Source of the DNA: Symsagittifera roscoffensis | Lineage: Eukaryota > Xenacoelomorpha > Acoela > Convolutidae | Assembly (NCBI RefSeq): GCF_963678635.1 | Contig: NC_087062.1 | Location: 78,803,200 to 78,867,199, forward strand | Reading direction: 5' to 3' | DNA length: 64,000 nucleotides | Part shown: positions 31,831 to 44,157 of the stretch, piece after piece | Position numbering within the stretch: the stretch's first letter is position 1 | Layout of the letters: each line of letters opens with the position of its first letter | Position numbers and translations under genes: made by a program | Notes under the pieces: model-generated | Databases searched by the model: none | The model's input: only the letters and a program-made list of their open reading frames with translations | Told to the model about the DNA's origin: nothing

Positions 31831-32517
31831 CTACCTTAACCAGAAAAAAAAGCCAACGTAAATTTAGAAATAGAATGCTCGAATAACTAACCTCATAAAG
31901 TTATGCCCAATGCGTGGAAGTCAAGTTAATTAGGACCCAGCTGGGACGGTTGGGTGGAAACTATATAGAATTATTGAGTTAGATTAATGCATAAAGGACA
32001 TAAATGTTTCGTACAGCTTCTGCGTATGAAGTACAGCGTCGATTCAACAAAAGTTAATTAAACTTTCAAGCGACGAAAAACAAGACGATAGTGCGATTGA
32101 GAAAACTCAGTTGCTAGATCAGCGAAGTTTATTCTGTAAAATATGTTTGCAAAGTGGTAAAATTGCATGTAGCCGTTTTGCTTTGAAAAATTATACATAG
32201 TTTCTATATTCAAATTGCACATGCGGTTGAATTAAATCATTTAAAACGCTAACTTCAGCTTTTGGACCATTTTTCAAAGAAAATGACAAAATGCTTTGGC
32301 TCGATATGAGTTTTTTCTTCAGACATATTCAACTTTTAACTAGCCATTTATGACGGGTGTGTTTTTTATCATCTGAAAGCTTTTGATGTCCCGAGCTCAA
32401 GTTTAAGACAAAATTTGGAATAATCAGCGAGCGATAGTTTAATGGAAGCGAATAATGTCAATCTTCAAGAAAAAGAATGATCTAGATCAAAAAAGAAGCC
32501 CATCTTCTGTTTTTTAT
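31831..32517. other. Intergenic DNA, nothing recognised
   Basis: AT-rich stretch between the TCGA-rich array and the second copy of the interspersed repeat; no ORF, hairpin or RNA gene was seen. Confidence 0.4.
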
Positions 32518-33660
32518 AACACAACTCCTCGTTTGGATAAAAATTGTTGCAACGACAATGCTGTGTAAAAGTGAATTTTAATTTCCTAGAAACAGCATAA
32601 GCGAAAACTGAGCTGAGAAAATAAATGAATAGTTATTTTAAAAACACATGCACGCGAAAGCACACATTTAAAAACAAGAAACGCAGAACGTTTTCTTAAC
32701 GCGCAAGCAATATACAATGAAAAATGAAAACTATATAATGATCAACCTTAAAAACAGGCATATTAAATGGATTTTGGTGGGATAAAACACACAGTTTATT
32801 CAGAAAAGAAACTTTAATAGAGCCAAAATTATTATCAGCAAAGCCCTGAATGTTCCGAATGCATTTAAGGCCAATAATTTTTTTTTGAATAATTGATAAA
32901 ATAATTGATAAAAAAAAATTTTTTTTCTGAAGTTTTTCCTCATTCTATCTGCCCGTACACTGTTAAAAACTAAGCGTGTGTTTAGCAACTCGTATTGTGT
33001 TAACAAGATTAAATTGATGGCCCTAATTCTGTTTGGAATGCATTAATTTGCTTTTTTAGTCGTGTTATAAGAAGCGTGTTATAACGTGTTATAACTTGTT
33101 AGCAGGTAAGTTATCCTAAACTGACCAATTAGCAATTTTCTAAACCCCGTAAATTTATGAAAAACAATCAAAGAAGAATTATTTGTTAAAGTTGGAGCTC
33201 AAACCAAAAATATTTTTCAGATGGTTTAAAAAAATTCCGTCAAAAACGCTTAACGAACAAGTCAAGTCGAAAATTGACTGAATAAAAAACACACCAAGCA
33301 TAAATATTCCGCTTTTTCTTCGAGCGCCGAAATTTTAAAACCATTTAAATTGCCTCATTTTAATTTGGAATTATAATGTAGTGCGGGATGAAGTGCGGCG
33401 CGTAAACAATTCCCTTTATACTTTCAGCATCAAAATATAAAACGAGCAGGTTGGATAGTTTCGTGTCAATTTAATCAAATTTTGTGAGCACCGAGCGGGA
33501 CCCACGTTCCAGAGAGTTATCCGCCAAGTGAGCAAACGTTTGTTTTGAAATCGGTCTGAACAAAAATACCCCAAGCAGATATATTCCTCTCTATCTTCGA
33601 AACTCGAAACAAAAAACAATTTACTTTCGACGGATTTTTTTTTAAATCAGCACAAAAGTT
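32518..33660. repeat. ~1.1-kb interspersed repeat, copy 2
   Basis: Direct-orientation partner of 29820-30720, about 240 bases longer because of an insertion around 33100-33410 that copy 1 lacks. It starts like copy 1 with AACACAACTC. Confidence 0.8.
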
Positions 33661-33689
33661 TCCGATATCTTGAAGTCAAACTTGCAAAT

Positions 33690-34150
33690 TTATTTCACCT
33701 GTGATGATTTTTCGGAAACTTATGGGGGTTCAAACATTATCAATTTGGTCAATTTGGGATAATTAACGAGCGGTGTTATTTGTCTAACAAAACAGTAAGA
33801 AGAGATTTATTGCGTCTAAAAAGTTCCAAATTGAAATGAGGCGGGCTAATTTTTGTTCCGACTTTTGTTAGGAAAGTAACGGAATATTTGTGCTCGGAGA
33901 GAATTTTTCTTTCTTCAGATAAATTTTGACCATTTAACTAGCCTTTTTTGCAAGAATTTTTTACCGGTGATCGTTTTTTGTAAAGTTATTGGGGCTTAAA
34001 TATTGCCATTTTGACCAATTTGGGGCATTTAACGCAAGCGGAAATTTAATCCGTCTTAGAAATCGTTCCAAAAGTGTTGAAGGAAGCTAATTTGCCATAA
34101 TTGATTCGTTTGTTACTAGGAGCGAAATTTATCATTTTGCACTTTATATG
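33690..34150. repeat. Two diverged direct copies of a ~200-bp repeat
   Basis: TGTGATGATTTTTCGGAAACTTATGGGG (first 20 bases near 33700) is echoed near 33963. The later boxes, TTGGTCAATTTGGG against TTGACCAATTTGGGG, keep the order. A third related TTCTTCAGA...AACTAGCC phrase lies near 32316 and 33905. Confidence 0.5.
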
Positions 34151-34753
34151 GCGTGCGGGAGGATGATTTTTGCAAATATCTCAAGTTAAAAAAACATATT
34201 TTAATTTTTTACATTTAATTTGTCATGTTTTTACTACTCCATAGACCTTAAAAGGCAGTCGGAAAATTCAGGGCCTCGCCCTGATACGAGCAGTCTTGTT
34301 ACATTTATTGCTGTATTGTTTTGCTGCATGCGAGTTCTATAAAATGTATTTTACATAGCGTGTGAGATTGTGATTGCCAAAAATTCAAAAAGAAGAAATG
34401 TTAATATATTTTTCTGAATATTGAATCATTTTTAGAAATCGCAAGCACTTCTTCATTAAGATCAAAAGGCATTGGCAACATACAAACAGTTTTATTTTAG
34501 ATGATTATAAGTGTTTAAAGTGAATCTCTTATCGAAAAACATATGGTTCAATTTAATTGTGAGGCAAACAAAAACAATTTTGAAATTCAGCATATGGCTG
34601 GTCGGGAGATTGGTACTTGCGGTTGCTTGGAGAAGGGAATTGTTCAGTTTATTCCAAGAAAAATAGTAATTGCATGGCTGGGGTTAGATACAAAGACCTG
34701 CGTGAACAATCCCCCCTAATTAGTAAACAATCTCCGTCCTGAAAACCGTATTA

Positions 34754-35519
34754 GTGCGAAGTTATAAGTATTTCGTATCAGTGGAGAACAGATTCACTGA
34801 CGCGCTAGAGAAGGATCAAGCCGAGTCAGGAGAGGGAAAGAGCATGGACGAAACCCTCAGCGAGGCTGGAGAAGAAATGGAAGTGGGGAATACGCCTGAC
34901 GAAGGGGCAACGAACAGGTATTTCAGTCGCGGCACTGCACGTGAGCTACTGCAAGATTTGAGTGGGGATGACTGGGCAAACAAAGCCACCCCACCTTTTG
35001 GGTCTCCCCGAAAGAATCTTGAGCTGCCGCTAGCGAGTGAATCATCCAACATGGGAATGGTGCTCCTGACCAACGAAGTAAGGGAGAAGAATACCTTTGA
35101 AGGCAACAAAGGAATGTTCCTGAGCACGCTGGATGAGGAGGCGTGGCAAAATTTCTTGAGCGAATTCAACCAGAGGGTGGAGAAAAAAACTAAAGTAGAC
35201 GGCTTCAAGGAAGAACTGTGGGACAGTGGTGAAGTTTGGAGAACCCGTCCTGATATGCAACGGACTGGACGAGAAAATGAGGAAGGAGCTGCTTCAGAAG
35301 ATGATTGGTCTGAGGAAGCAGAAGCAGAATACCGGGGCCAACCCATGTAAAAATAGCTCTACTCTGAACAAAAACAGTGATGATGAAAAAATTAGTGTCA
35401 AAATGGATGATAAAAATAAAACTAGTAATATGATTAAAGATACTAATATTCTTAAGGCTAGAGAAGAGGGAGGCAAGAGTCGGAGAAAAGGGATCTGGAA
35501 AAAGAAATTGAGCCAGTGA
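34754..35519 (+). pseudogene. ORF-X (plus copy), acidic N-terminal part, two frames
   Basis: Two overlapping frames (34754-35350 and 35226-35519) code for a strongly acidic, Ser/Gly-rich segment and then a K/R/D/N-rich one; a frame change near 35230-35350 joins them. This resembles the flexible amino end of a Gag or viral structural protein, but no domain is recognised. There is no clear ATG at the start. It is the beginning of a broken gene running to about 38.56 kb, on the opposite strand to its relative at 42.5-46.7 kb. Confidence 0.45.
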
Positions 35520-35619
35520 TGGTGGTGACGACGCCCCGAGTAGAGGAGTAAGGTCAAGGAAGAGAAAACGGGAAGCAGAAGAGCCAAGTCCTTCGGCGGA
35601 TGCGGTTTCAGAAAAGAAC

Positions 35620-36240
35620 TTGAAGGAGATAACTCCTATGATTCTGGCGCGAAGGAAGACGGCGTCCTACAAAGGCGGCCCTGCAGCCAGGAAGGTGACT
35701 GAGGTATTGGTCGAAGTGGAGGCCTCAACGACTCCAGGGAAAGAAGAAGAAGACTTCAAACCTCAGAAAGCGAATGCGAAGAGGGGTTCCACCAGTGGAC
35801 AAATGTGGGAAGTGGATGTCCGGAAAGTGTGGATCTCAACTCAACACCAGGACACTGGGAAGCAAGTGACCAGTGACCCTTTTGAGAGAGGCGCGACGAG
35901 GAACACAGCTGGTCTTTGGTGGATAGCTCTGGAGACCACAAATGAACTGGAGAAATACCTGGAACGACTTGATCGCGGAGTATTCCGGAAGCGCCGGAAA
36001 AGGGCTACCCAACAAAGGGATGAAGTTAACATGCTAAAGTTGCACAGCCAGCTTGGGCGAACTTGGGAAAACTTGCTGCTGCTTGAAGATGCGATGAGAG
36101 CACCCTCGTCAGCACCATCATTAGTGGCGAATCTTTTTGTCAGGACAGCACGACAGTTGCTTTTTTCATGGAGCCTGACGGAAGGGGCATTAGAAGCGTT
36201 GACTTCGTATGACAAACTCAAACTGGGCGATACGGGTTAG
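35620..36240 (+). pseudogene. ORF-X (plus copy), middle segment
   Basis: This 206-codon frame has a K/E/T-rich start and a helical second half (LEKYLERLDRGVFRKRRKR, then a Leu-rich stretch). It ends in TAG at 36238-36240. The downstream parts lie in other frames, so the gene is shifted here. I cannot name the domain; the equivalent portion of the minus copy is 46707-45910, with little visible identity. Confidence 0.4.
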
Positions 36241-36398
36241 CGCTTGTACCAATTGTTGGTGCAGCACATGCTCGAGATAAATCGGGATTGAGTCTAGCGA
36301 GGAGGAAAGATGCCACCTGCTTCTTGAGATGGATCATTTCAGTAATGTCTGACACCACTGTCCAGACGTGCCACCAGAGAGCGATATGAACTAAAAAG

Positions 36399-37101
36399 AT
36401 GGAAAGGAGAGTCGCCATCGTCATCCTCAATGTGTACCAGAGTACTCGGATCGCCAAGGGGGATAGCTCAAGGCAGTCTCTAGAGAACCACGGAACGCTT
36501 GATGAAATACGGAGGTTCTCCAACAAGAGTTTCGGCGAGGATCACGATGTGCATCGCAACCTGACTCTGGCAGAAGATTACTCAAGGCCCACGAAACGGT
36601 GAGAAAATCAATATTTGTCTGGAGTGATGGGGATGGCACACAACCCTTTCTTGGACTCAGAAGCTGGAAACGCTTGCATGATATTTGAGGTGGGGGAGTT
36701 GTTAAGGTTCTGGAGGGAGAAAATAAATGAAATTGACCCGACGGAAAGGGAAAGACCGAGCCAAAGTCTGCTACTTGAGAAGATTCCGGAAATTGTCAGT
36801 GTGCCGCGTTCGAAAAAAGGTCGAGCTACGACTGGGAAGCGGAGACGACGTGTTGTCTACAAATTTGGGGACCAATTGGAAATTATTGACACCATCTTGG
36901 TGCCCACATCCCCACGCGAGCCTGATCGAGGAAGTTACGGAGCGGGTGAGATTTGCTCCAGCGAAAGATGACGACCTGAAGAATTTGAATATAGTGCACA
37001 AACTGATCCTAACTCATCAAGGGGAACCGGAGGGAGCAATGAGCAAGCTGGACAAGCTAGGAAAGAAGGTGGAGCCAGGCAGCTGTCTGGACCTGGCATG
37101 A
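36399..37101 (+). pseudogene. ORF-X (plus copy), conserved core I
   Basis: Frames 36399-36602, 36615-36971 and 36727-37101 overlap. They carry blocks shared with the minus copy (44158-45078): GVMGMAHNPFL against GIIGMAYNPFL, the following LLRFW/LLRYW and LLEK/LEEK positions, and a KKVEPGSCL against DWVKPGSCL end. Shared order across several blocks shows true homology between the two loci. At least two frame changes break the gene. Function unknown. Confidence 0.55.
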
Positions 37102-37212
37102 GGAGGAGGAGAGCATTCTTGTGATGGGCGGTTCTGTGTCAGAATACAATTCTTCCAGAGGGAGGATTTAGCCACTTGGTACGGTGACATCACGGAGAAG
37201 GAGAAGAACGAT

Positions 37213-38559
37213 ATGCAGATAGTGGCTGAGTGTTACGCGAGCACCACTGTAATTGTAGCGACGGCATTGGGATTTTTTTCGAGGATGTGCAGTTTACAAT
37301 CTCTAGAGATGCTGGACCGAACACCATTTAATGACAGCGTTAAGCGTGGAGTCTTGGCCAGGAGTGTTGCAAATGATCCAGAAGCACAGCAGGGGATGGA
37401 AGATCGGTCTTGAGGCGGAGATGGAATTTCCTGTGAACGAGGCCTACAGTCTACCCATGAATGCGAAGTCTCTGGTAAATCAATCGTGGTCAACCTGTGC
37501 GGAAGCCATTATCCACGACACATGGCGATGGGGGAAGCTTCTAGTCAAGGAGTGCTAATCAACAATTCTTTTTCGGTGCCCAAGTGTGTAAGATTGGCAC
37601 GAATGTCGCACCACTGTGACGGGTTGTTGCAGAAGATACTAGGAGCAGTGCCTGGAGATCGAAGAGAGGACTTGAGTGAGATCTGGGGAGAAGAGCTCTG
37701 GAGTCTAGAAAAAGAGAAAACGAGTGACTTTGAAAGACAGAATATAATTGTAAAAGCAATGAATAGTGCCCCAGCAATGATGCAGTTTGAAATTTTGTTG
37801 GAAGCTTCGGGAGAACGCAACCTCCGGAGCATCAACCTGACTCACGGGGAATGCCCATGCCATTGTCTGGCACAGACAGTTTGGCACCCGGAGCATTCGA
37901 ACCTCTGCTTGATATGGGACGTGGAAGAAATTCGGTTAATAGGGCTACCCAGTCACGAACAGAAGTTCACTCTATTTGTGGTGAGCTCAATGCTGGCGTT
38001 GCGATGGATCGAGGAGAACGTGACGAAATATCGAGAGTCAAGAGCACCAACAGTGGAGTCAATACATGCCATTGACTACAGCCGGAGGCTTGAGTTATTC
38101 GAGACTGCGTGTAAAGTATTCGCTGTGCCCAAGGAAATGAGGCACGTGTGGAGTCGCATGAGATTCTTTTCATGGTTTCAAGCGACGCTGATGTCGTGGC
38201 TCTATACGGTGACGAATAATCACATAAAGAAGCATCATAAAGAATATTGACAGTTCCTGGTCGAGATCGGGCCCGAGGCCTTGAAGAGACCCTTGCTAAC
38301 TCATCGTAATGCGATAACCACGGGTTGGAAAAGGGTTGGTAGAGTGTCATGAGATAACACCAAGTCAAGGGAATTGATATTGGAGGAGGACTTGGCGAAT
38401 GACGTGAGCTTCAGCTTGCACAATTCCTTTTGCTTGAATAGGGAATCTATAATGAAAGTTTTTTCCGAATCAGGCGAAAAGACTACAAGAGCAAAAGGAA
38501 TGGATGCGAGCCTACGAACAGCTGAAGGCATGGACAGAGATCGTATTCAGTTGCGATGA
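37213..38559 (+). pseudogene. ORF-X (plus copy), conserved core II and C terminus
   Basis: Frames 37213-37413, 37331-37558 and 37486-38250 cover this part. Shared with the minus copy are SVESWPGVLQ against SVEVFPGVLQ; a Cys-His block CPCHCLAQTVWHPEHSNL against PCHCFLQTWWYPGRSNL; LIWD; a W-rich FSWFQATLMSWLY segment; then, past a TGA at 38248-38250, LTHRNAITT and LHNSFC blocks up to about 38560. The conserved PCHC...H pattern could bind metal, but that is a guess. Several stops and shifts show a dead copy. Confidence 0.55.
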
Positions 38560-41500
38560 CGAAGAAGAACTGGCAAGGCAAGTTACGATGTCGAGTGTGT
38601 CAGGACCCAGTAACTCAAGGACAAGGGGCACGAATTGAAGAGGGTATTCAGGGATTGGTTCTTGAGTCTTGAGCGGGAAAAGAAAAAGGTGCCTGAGTGT
38701 GATATCAGATGAAACCTGAGAGCACGGAAAAAAACATTTCAAAAAAAATTTTGTTATTAGTATACTATATCTACTATATAAACCAAAGTGCTGTGTGGCA
38801 ATTTTCTGAATGGGCAAAACAAAAGAATTTTTAATGATAGCTTACAAAGCGGAAATTCAGGGTGCAGACGTATGCAGATTTTGATTGCTGTTTAGCGATA
38901 ATGTGACAATTTTGCATGGCTGTGAATTTTGGGGTGTAGATAAAGTTAACTCTGCTTCAATTTTCTGTAAATGACCACTGGCACTGTATCTTGAGACGCA
39001 CTCAGTTTTCTGGACACTCACTGGCAGACGACGACACGCGATGAGGACATCGCTCTTGAGTCTGGGGAGTATGTGCCGGTCGGTCATATTTGGAACTTTG
39101 ACCTTGAGCAACGCTTAGTCTTGATTTTGGGGTGAAAAGCAATTTTTCAAAAATTCGAATTGAGCATGGCATGCTCAGGTTTCTCGCGACAACTGAAAAT
39201 ACAAGAAAATGAGATCCGAAGAATCGAACTAAAACCGCCAGAAAGTAGTACAAAAAAGAGGAGCTTCAAACTGCTTTTCGCAATTTCGCCGTATAAATCG
39301 AGCGAGAGTAGAGCTGTCTAATTCCTAAAGAAAGAACAAGTCGTGACGAGAAGAGATGAAGAAGATTGAGTGGAACAGATTGAACTTTCGGTGGAAAGGT
39401 GGACAGCCGAAGCTGCCCAATGGTCAAAAGAGAAAACTTGTGTCTCGATTTAAAACTTATTCACTTCACACTTCCTGAGTTAAACTTGATTACTGGATTA
39501 ATTCTAAAGTTGCATATTAATTTAGTTAATCGATTCTAGAAGTCGTGTCGGTATGTGAGTAGCCAATTTAAATTTCTTGAGTGTGTTTTACATTATTGTG
39601 TTGTGTTAATACTGTCTAATAAAAAGTAACTGTATACGTAAGGTTGCGACCCTGTTTTTAACGGCGTTCGTGTGCATTGGGTATTTTGAGATCTAAGCAT
39701 GGGGGATCTGTTATTTCTAGAGTGGGGGGTATTTTGGTAGTAGCCTTTAAGCCGTAACGCGGTTTTTAGCCTTAAGTCGAAAGTGAAACGAATTGGCTCC
39801 GATCGTTTGAGGTAGAAAAACACAAGAGAAAGTGTCCCTGACTCTTGAGCCAATGGTTATAGGGCCTATTTTTCTTTAACCTCATATGTGACTTAAGTAG
39901 GCGACTTTTACATTTGTTTACGACCACTTCTTCTGGGTTGTTCAGGAAAAAACAAGAACGATGGAAAAATCCGCCAATAAGTAGCATTTTCTACATTGTA
40001 GAAATTATCATTCATTTTATCCGAGAGAATCTATGCCAAGGGTTAAAGCGAGTCCTCATGTACTCTCTTGAGCACTCATAGAACATTGAAACCATTGGAT
40101 CTTCTTAGATTAGCCAAGTGTTATGTTTACACAGTTGAAAAGAAACCAGTTAGTAGAACAACAATCACATTTAATCCAATTAAAATTCCTGAAGGTTTTA
40201 AGCATTATTTGCTTGTGCACTCCTTGTTGTTTTTCCTAATCCTCGACAGCGCTGTTCAAGGGTAAAAAAAAATTTGACTGAACACAAGGAGACTGAACTA
40301 ACACATAATAATATGGTTGGATTTTTATGGATGAAGAAAAAATTATTGCAAATTTAATTTAAAGACAAATATAGAATCTGTAAATTTCGCAGATAAGGAA
40401 CAATCTTGTATTATTTGGTTGTTTTATTATTGTTGCAATTATTCGTCTTTCTTAGAATGGTATTATTTGGTTGTTTTCAATTATTGCTATAAATGTGTTT
40501 TACTCAGGACTACTTTCAAAAGATTCCTATTAGATTGATTCGAATTGTCCTTTCAATTTTCAACATCCCTGGTTGTGACACAATTTTGGGCTGATTAAAA
40601 GCATTTTTAACTTTGTTTAAATTAGCGGGCAATCACCTGCGACGCAATGCCATCGAATCACATGCAATTGTTGAAAGCACTTCTCTTGTAACATTCAACC
40701 GGAAGTACATATCGACGGAAAACAAAGCTAGGCTATAAAACAACTGGCTAGCGTCTAAACAAAGCTCTACCAAAGCCAATTCTTTTGGTGGACTTTGTAA
40801 CATCGGGTCGACAAAAAACAATACTGTTCTCCGGCTTCGACCAGAACGCTCAAATTAACTTACTTACATGCAAAATTAGTGAGCTCAAGGCTGGGTCTCA
40901 GTATCCCCAGACCACGAGGTCACTCCTAAAAACAGGGTTACTACTACTTATTATATTACGATTGTTTTTGTTATTTAGATAAAAATCATCATCTCCATCG
41001 AAGTTGGATCAACCCTTTCCCTCAACTCCTAGCTTCTCATTATTAGAAAAAGAATCCAGATGTTAATTAAATTCAATTCAGGGCATGACTAGGAAGCTAA
41101 AAGTTGGTATAAAATAGTTCAAGTTCAAGTCTCAAGACCCCTCCGGATTCCTGAATCCGGAGAAATAACACCCTTATTTCCTCTCCGGAAGGCTAAAGTC
41201 ACGATTCCACCACCCTTCACCGTTGGCGTGAATGGCTTTGTAACGACTGTAGCGACACAATCGTTACAATTCGGTGCGGTCTTTGCTAACACTCTGTCGT
41301 ATTTTCTATTTCCCGTCGTAGCTTCTCTCGCAACTATCGTTGTTGTTGTGTTTTCTTTTTAAATTTCTCCCAAAATTCCTTTTTTTCGACGTTTCTCAGA
41401 AGTGTGACGTCACAAATCGAAAATTTAAAATTTAAAACTTCCAGAATCTTCCGGCCTTCACAATTCGTCTAATTGTCTAATTAACACCGCTAATCCTTCA

Positions 41501-42388
41501 AAACTGCCAATTCTCTGGGTTAGCGGCTTACCATCCGAAACTGACTTTTTGTCAATTCTGGTTGAATGTCACATACTCCCCGGACAGACCGGTCAATTTC
41601 CCCGTTGAATCTCGTAGTCTTCGTAAAAATGGAACAGTGCCATCGAGCAGAATTTACAAAATGCACGAAATCACTTTTATCCACGTCATATCGACTCACT
41701 GCAGAATATAAATGGCATCATACTACACTACTATAGCCTTCCAAATTTTTTCACTAATCTGGATTTTCAAGGATATGACTTTATGATAAATCATTTTTTC
41801 TGACTTCCAATGTCAATGCCCTGATTTAAAACTTTTTCTCCTAGGTTTTAGAAGGTGTTAATTTGCAGGACAGTCCTGCCAACCAACAAGCTTAAATTAC
41901 CCTAGTATGCTTCTTCCCTTCGGAAATTTTAGTTGTTATTGGTCCTGAATATTAAAATTGAGGAACTCTGTGGTTAGAGGTAACAATGACAAAATCCTCC
42001 TCTTCAAGAGATTACCCAAGTCTTTCATGTCACCACAAAGTGATCAGTCGTCCTAGTTGACTTAAAAACAATCATGCAGGCTGGATTATTTAAATATACT
42101 CTTCACTCAAGCCTTTCTAAATAAATAGTAAGTGTCTCTAAAGCCACTAACTATAATCAAATGCAAAATTGAAAATGCAACAAACTCTTTAATCTTTCAA
42201 AACTCAACTAAATATTTTCTTTCAGTTTCAATTACAACTTGGTTGCTTTGTTTCTCATTTGAGTTTTTTGTCACATACAAAACAATTCTGAGTTTTAACT
42301 TCTTTTCTTTCATCACTTCTTTGTTTCTTCTTTTTTCGTCGTCTAGAATTTCTGAAACTTCTAAATTCTTCTAATTTCGTTTCTCCTT
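38560..42388. other. Intergenic DNA between the two ORF-X copies
   Basis: Only short ORFs without domain signs. It probably includes the 3' flank of both ORF-X loci, whose ends I could not define. An exact palindrome lies at 41141-41162. Confidence 0.4.
41141..41162. repeat. Palindrome CTCCGGATTC / GAATCCGGAG
   Basis: Perfect 10-bp arms around CT. The CCTCCGGATT core is the same as the unit of the tandem repeat at 63.3-63.6 kb. Confidence 0.8.
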
Positions 42389-42624
42389 GCATCTTGTTTT
42401 TCGACCATTTGTCAATGCTCCATCTCCTCCTCCTGCGACATTGGCTCTGCACTTTCAGTTTCCGTGTCCTGCAACACATCGGTAGCTATTCTGACGCTGT
42501 TGGAAGCAGTCCTCCAACACTTCTGCTCTTCTACTCTTTTTGTTTACAACAAGGTAGGGGATCAACGTTAGATTTTCTGTTTCGGCAGAAGCTGTTGTGG
42601 AGGCACAACGTCACGTTTCTCTCC
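42389..42624. repeat. Duplicated ORF-X tail segment, copy 1
   Basis: About 235 bp, nearly identical in direct orientation to 43457-43688 (offset about 1,065). It holds the codons of the C-terminal tail after LHNSFC. Confidence 0.85.
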
Positions 42625-43440
42625 AAATCTTCCTTTAACATCTCTTCTTTCTCCCTTCCATTACATTCACTCGTCCTGGAAGTTCTCTTCACTGCGGTGG
42701 TCACTGCATTCCGATGAGTTACAAAAGCTCGCTTGAAAGCTCCTGCTCCAATGTCCAGCTGATACGCACTGTACACTCTGCTGTGCTTCGACATATGCTT
42801 TTTAGGATATTCGTACAACCATGCAGTCATGTTGGCTCTAAACCATGGCATCAGACGTCTCCTGGCCCATATCTTTTTCACTTCCATCGGAATGTTCAAG
42901 ATTTTGCACATTGTCCCAAAAAAATCTAAATATTTTAGACAATCCAATTTCTGCAATTGTTCTCTCGTTGGCGCCGCTTGTCTATTGTTCTCCTTCTCAC
43001 TATCGTTATGGGCCGTGGTGAGTCTGGTAAACCCATGGAGAGCAGCTCTCCACAGTCCCAGATCAACACTAGATTACTACGCCCGGGGTACCACCATGTT
43101 TGCAAGAAGCAATGGCAGGGAAACTCAAAAACTAAAGAATAATTCTTCATTACAATCATCTCGCCATCAAAACAAGGAAAAACAACAAGTCCAACTCATC
43201 ATATTGCTTATGAACCAAACACTTCAAACGAAATGTATCAAAAGATATTTAAACAAACACACATACTCAGTTTTCGTTTTCATAACGATAATAGTTTTTA
43301 GCTCGCAACAAGCCGCCACATCGGATCCCTCAACCGATCTTTTTTTACCCTTTAACCTCTAACGCCATTGACATGATGCAATTACGTTTTCCCGAAGCTT
43401 CCAGTAGTGGTTCCAGTTCCATCATCACTCGGTGGACTTC
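42531..43440 (-). pseudogene. ORF-X (minus copy), C-terminal part
   Basis: Frames near 43440-43373 (LLEASGKRN), 43159-42935 (PCHC block, SNLVLIWD) and 42956-42531 (W-rich MPWFRANMTAWLY, THRNAVTT, LHNSFC) follow the same order as 37.7-38.45 kb of the plus copy. Frames change between them, with stops in the gap. The last segment ends at 42531 in a Cys-Cys-Lys-Gln tail. Function unknown. Confidence 0.55.
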
Positions 43441-43456
43441 ATCATTTTCATCTACT

Positions 43457-43688
43457 GCGTCATGTTTTTCGGCCATTTGTCAATGCTCCATATCCTCCTC
43501 CCGCGACATTGACACTGCACTTTCAGTTTCCGTGTCCTGCAACACATCGGTAGCTATTCTGACGCTGTTGGAAGCAGTTCTCCAACACTTCTACTCTTCT
43601 ACTCTTTGTTTACAACAAGGTAGGGGATCAACGTTATATTTCCTGTTTCGGCAGAAGCTGTTGTGGAGGAGCAACGTCACTTTTCTCT
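43457..43688. repeat. Duplicated ORF-X tail segment, copy 2
   Basis: Second copy of 42389-42624, lying inside the ORF-X body between core blocks, where the plus copy has no such insert. It therefore interrupts the minus-copy gene. Confidence 0.85.
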
Positions 43689-43715
43689 AAGACTTTTCTG
43701 ACATTCTCGCTAGTC

Positions 43716-44141
43716 TTACGCATTTTGGCACCGAGAAGGCTTGATCCACGATCGTTCTATTTTTTTCACATCCACAGCTACAAAATGCACTGAGTATCTG
43801 CTCTTACACATTGGAGCTAATATCGATACCACCAAATATTGCGCTCTCAATGGTCTGCGATATGCCTCACTGTGTCGGATGTTCATTTTCGCCTCGATTG
43901 CTTCCCTCCACCTTCCTATGTGTTTTTGCTCAGTTTGCAAAACTCCTGGGAACACTTCTACACTGATGGCCGTGACCATCTCATGCTTTTGTTCTAAATT
44001 CAATAGTGACTCTAAAGAACCAAACATGCTGTAGAATCCTAGTGCAGTCAATAAATTCACCTCGGTTCCTCCATGGCAATCCGCAATTAGTTCCGTTTCG
44101 GTTTTCGCCTTAATCACAATGTTCCTAAACAAAATTGTCAA
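43716..44141 (-). pseudogene. ORF-X (minus copy), core segment with SVEVFPGVLQ
   Basis: A 141-codon frame matching 37213-37558 of the plus copy: TALGFYSMFGSLESL against TALGFFSRMCSLQSL, then SVEVFPGVLQ and the EAKM/EAEM positions. It ends at the TGA preceding the inserted duplicate (43457-43688). Confidence 0.55.
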
Positions 44142-44157
44142 CTGCTTGTGTGGTTTC

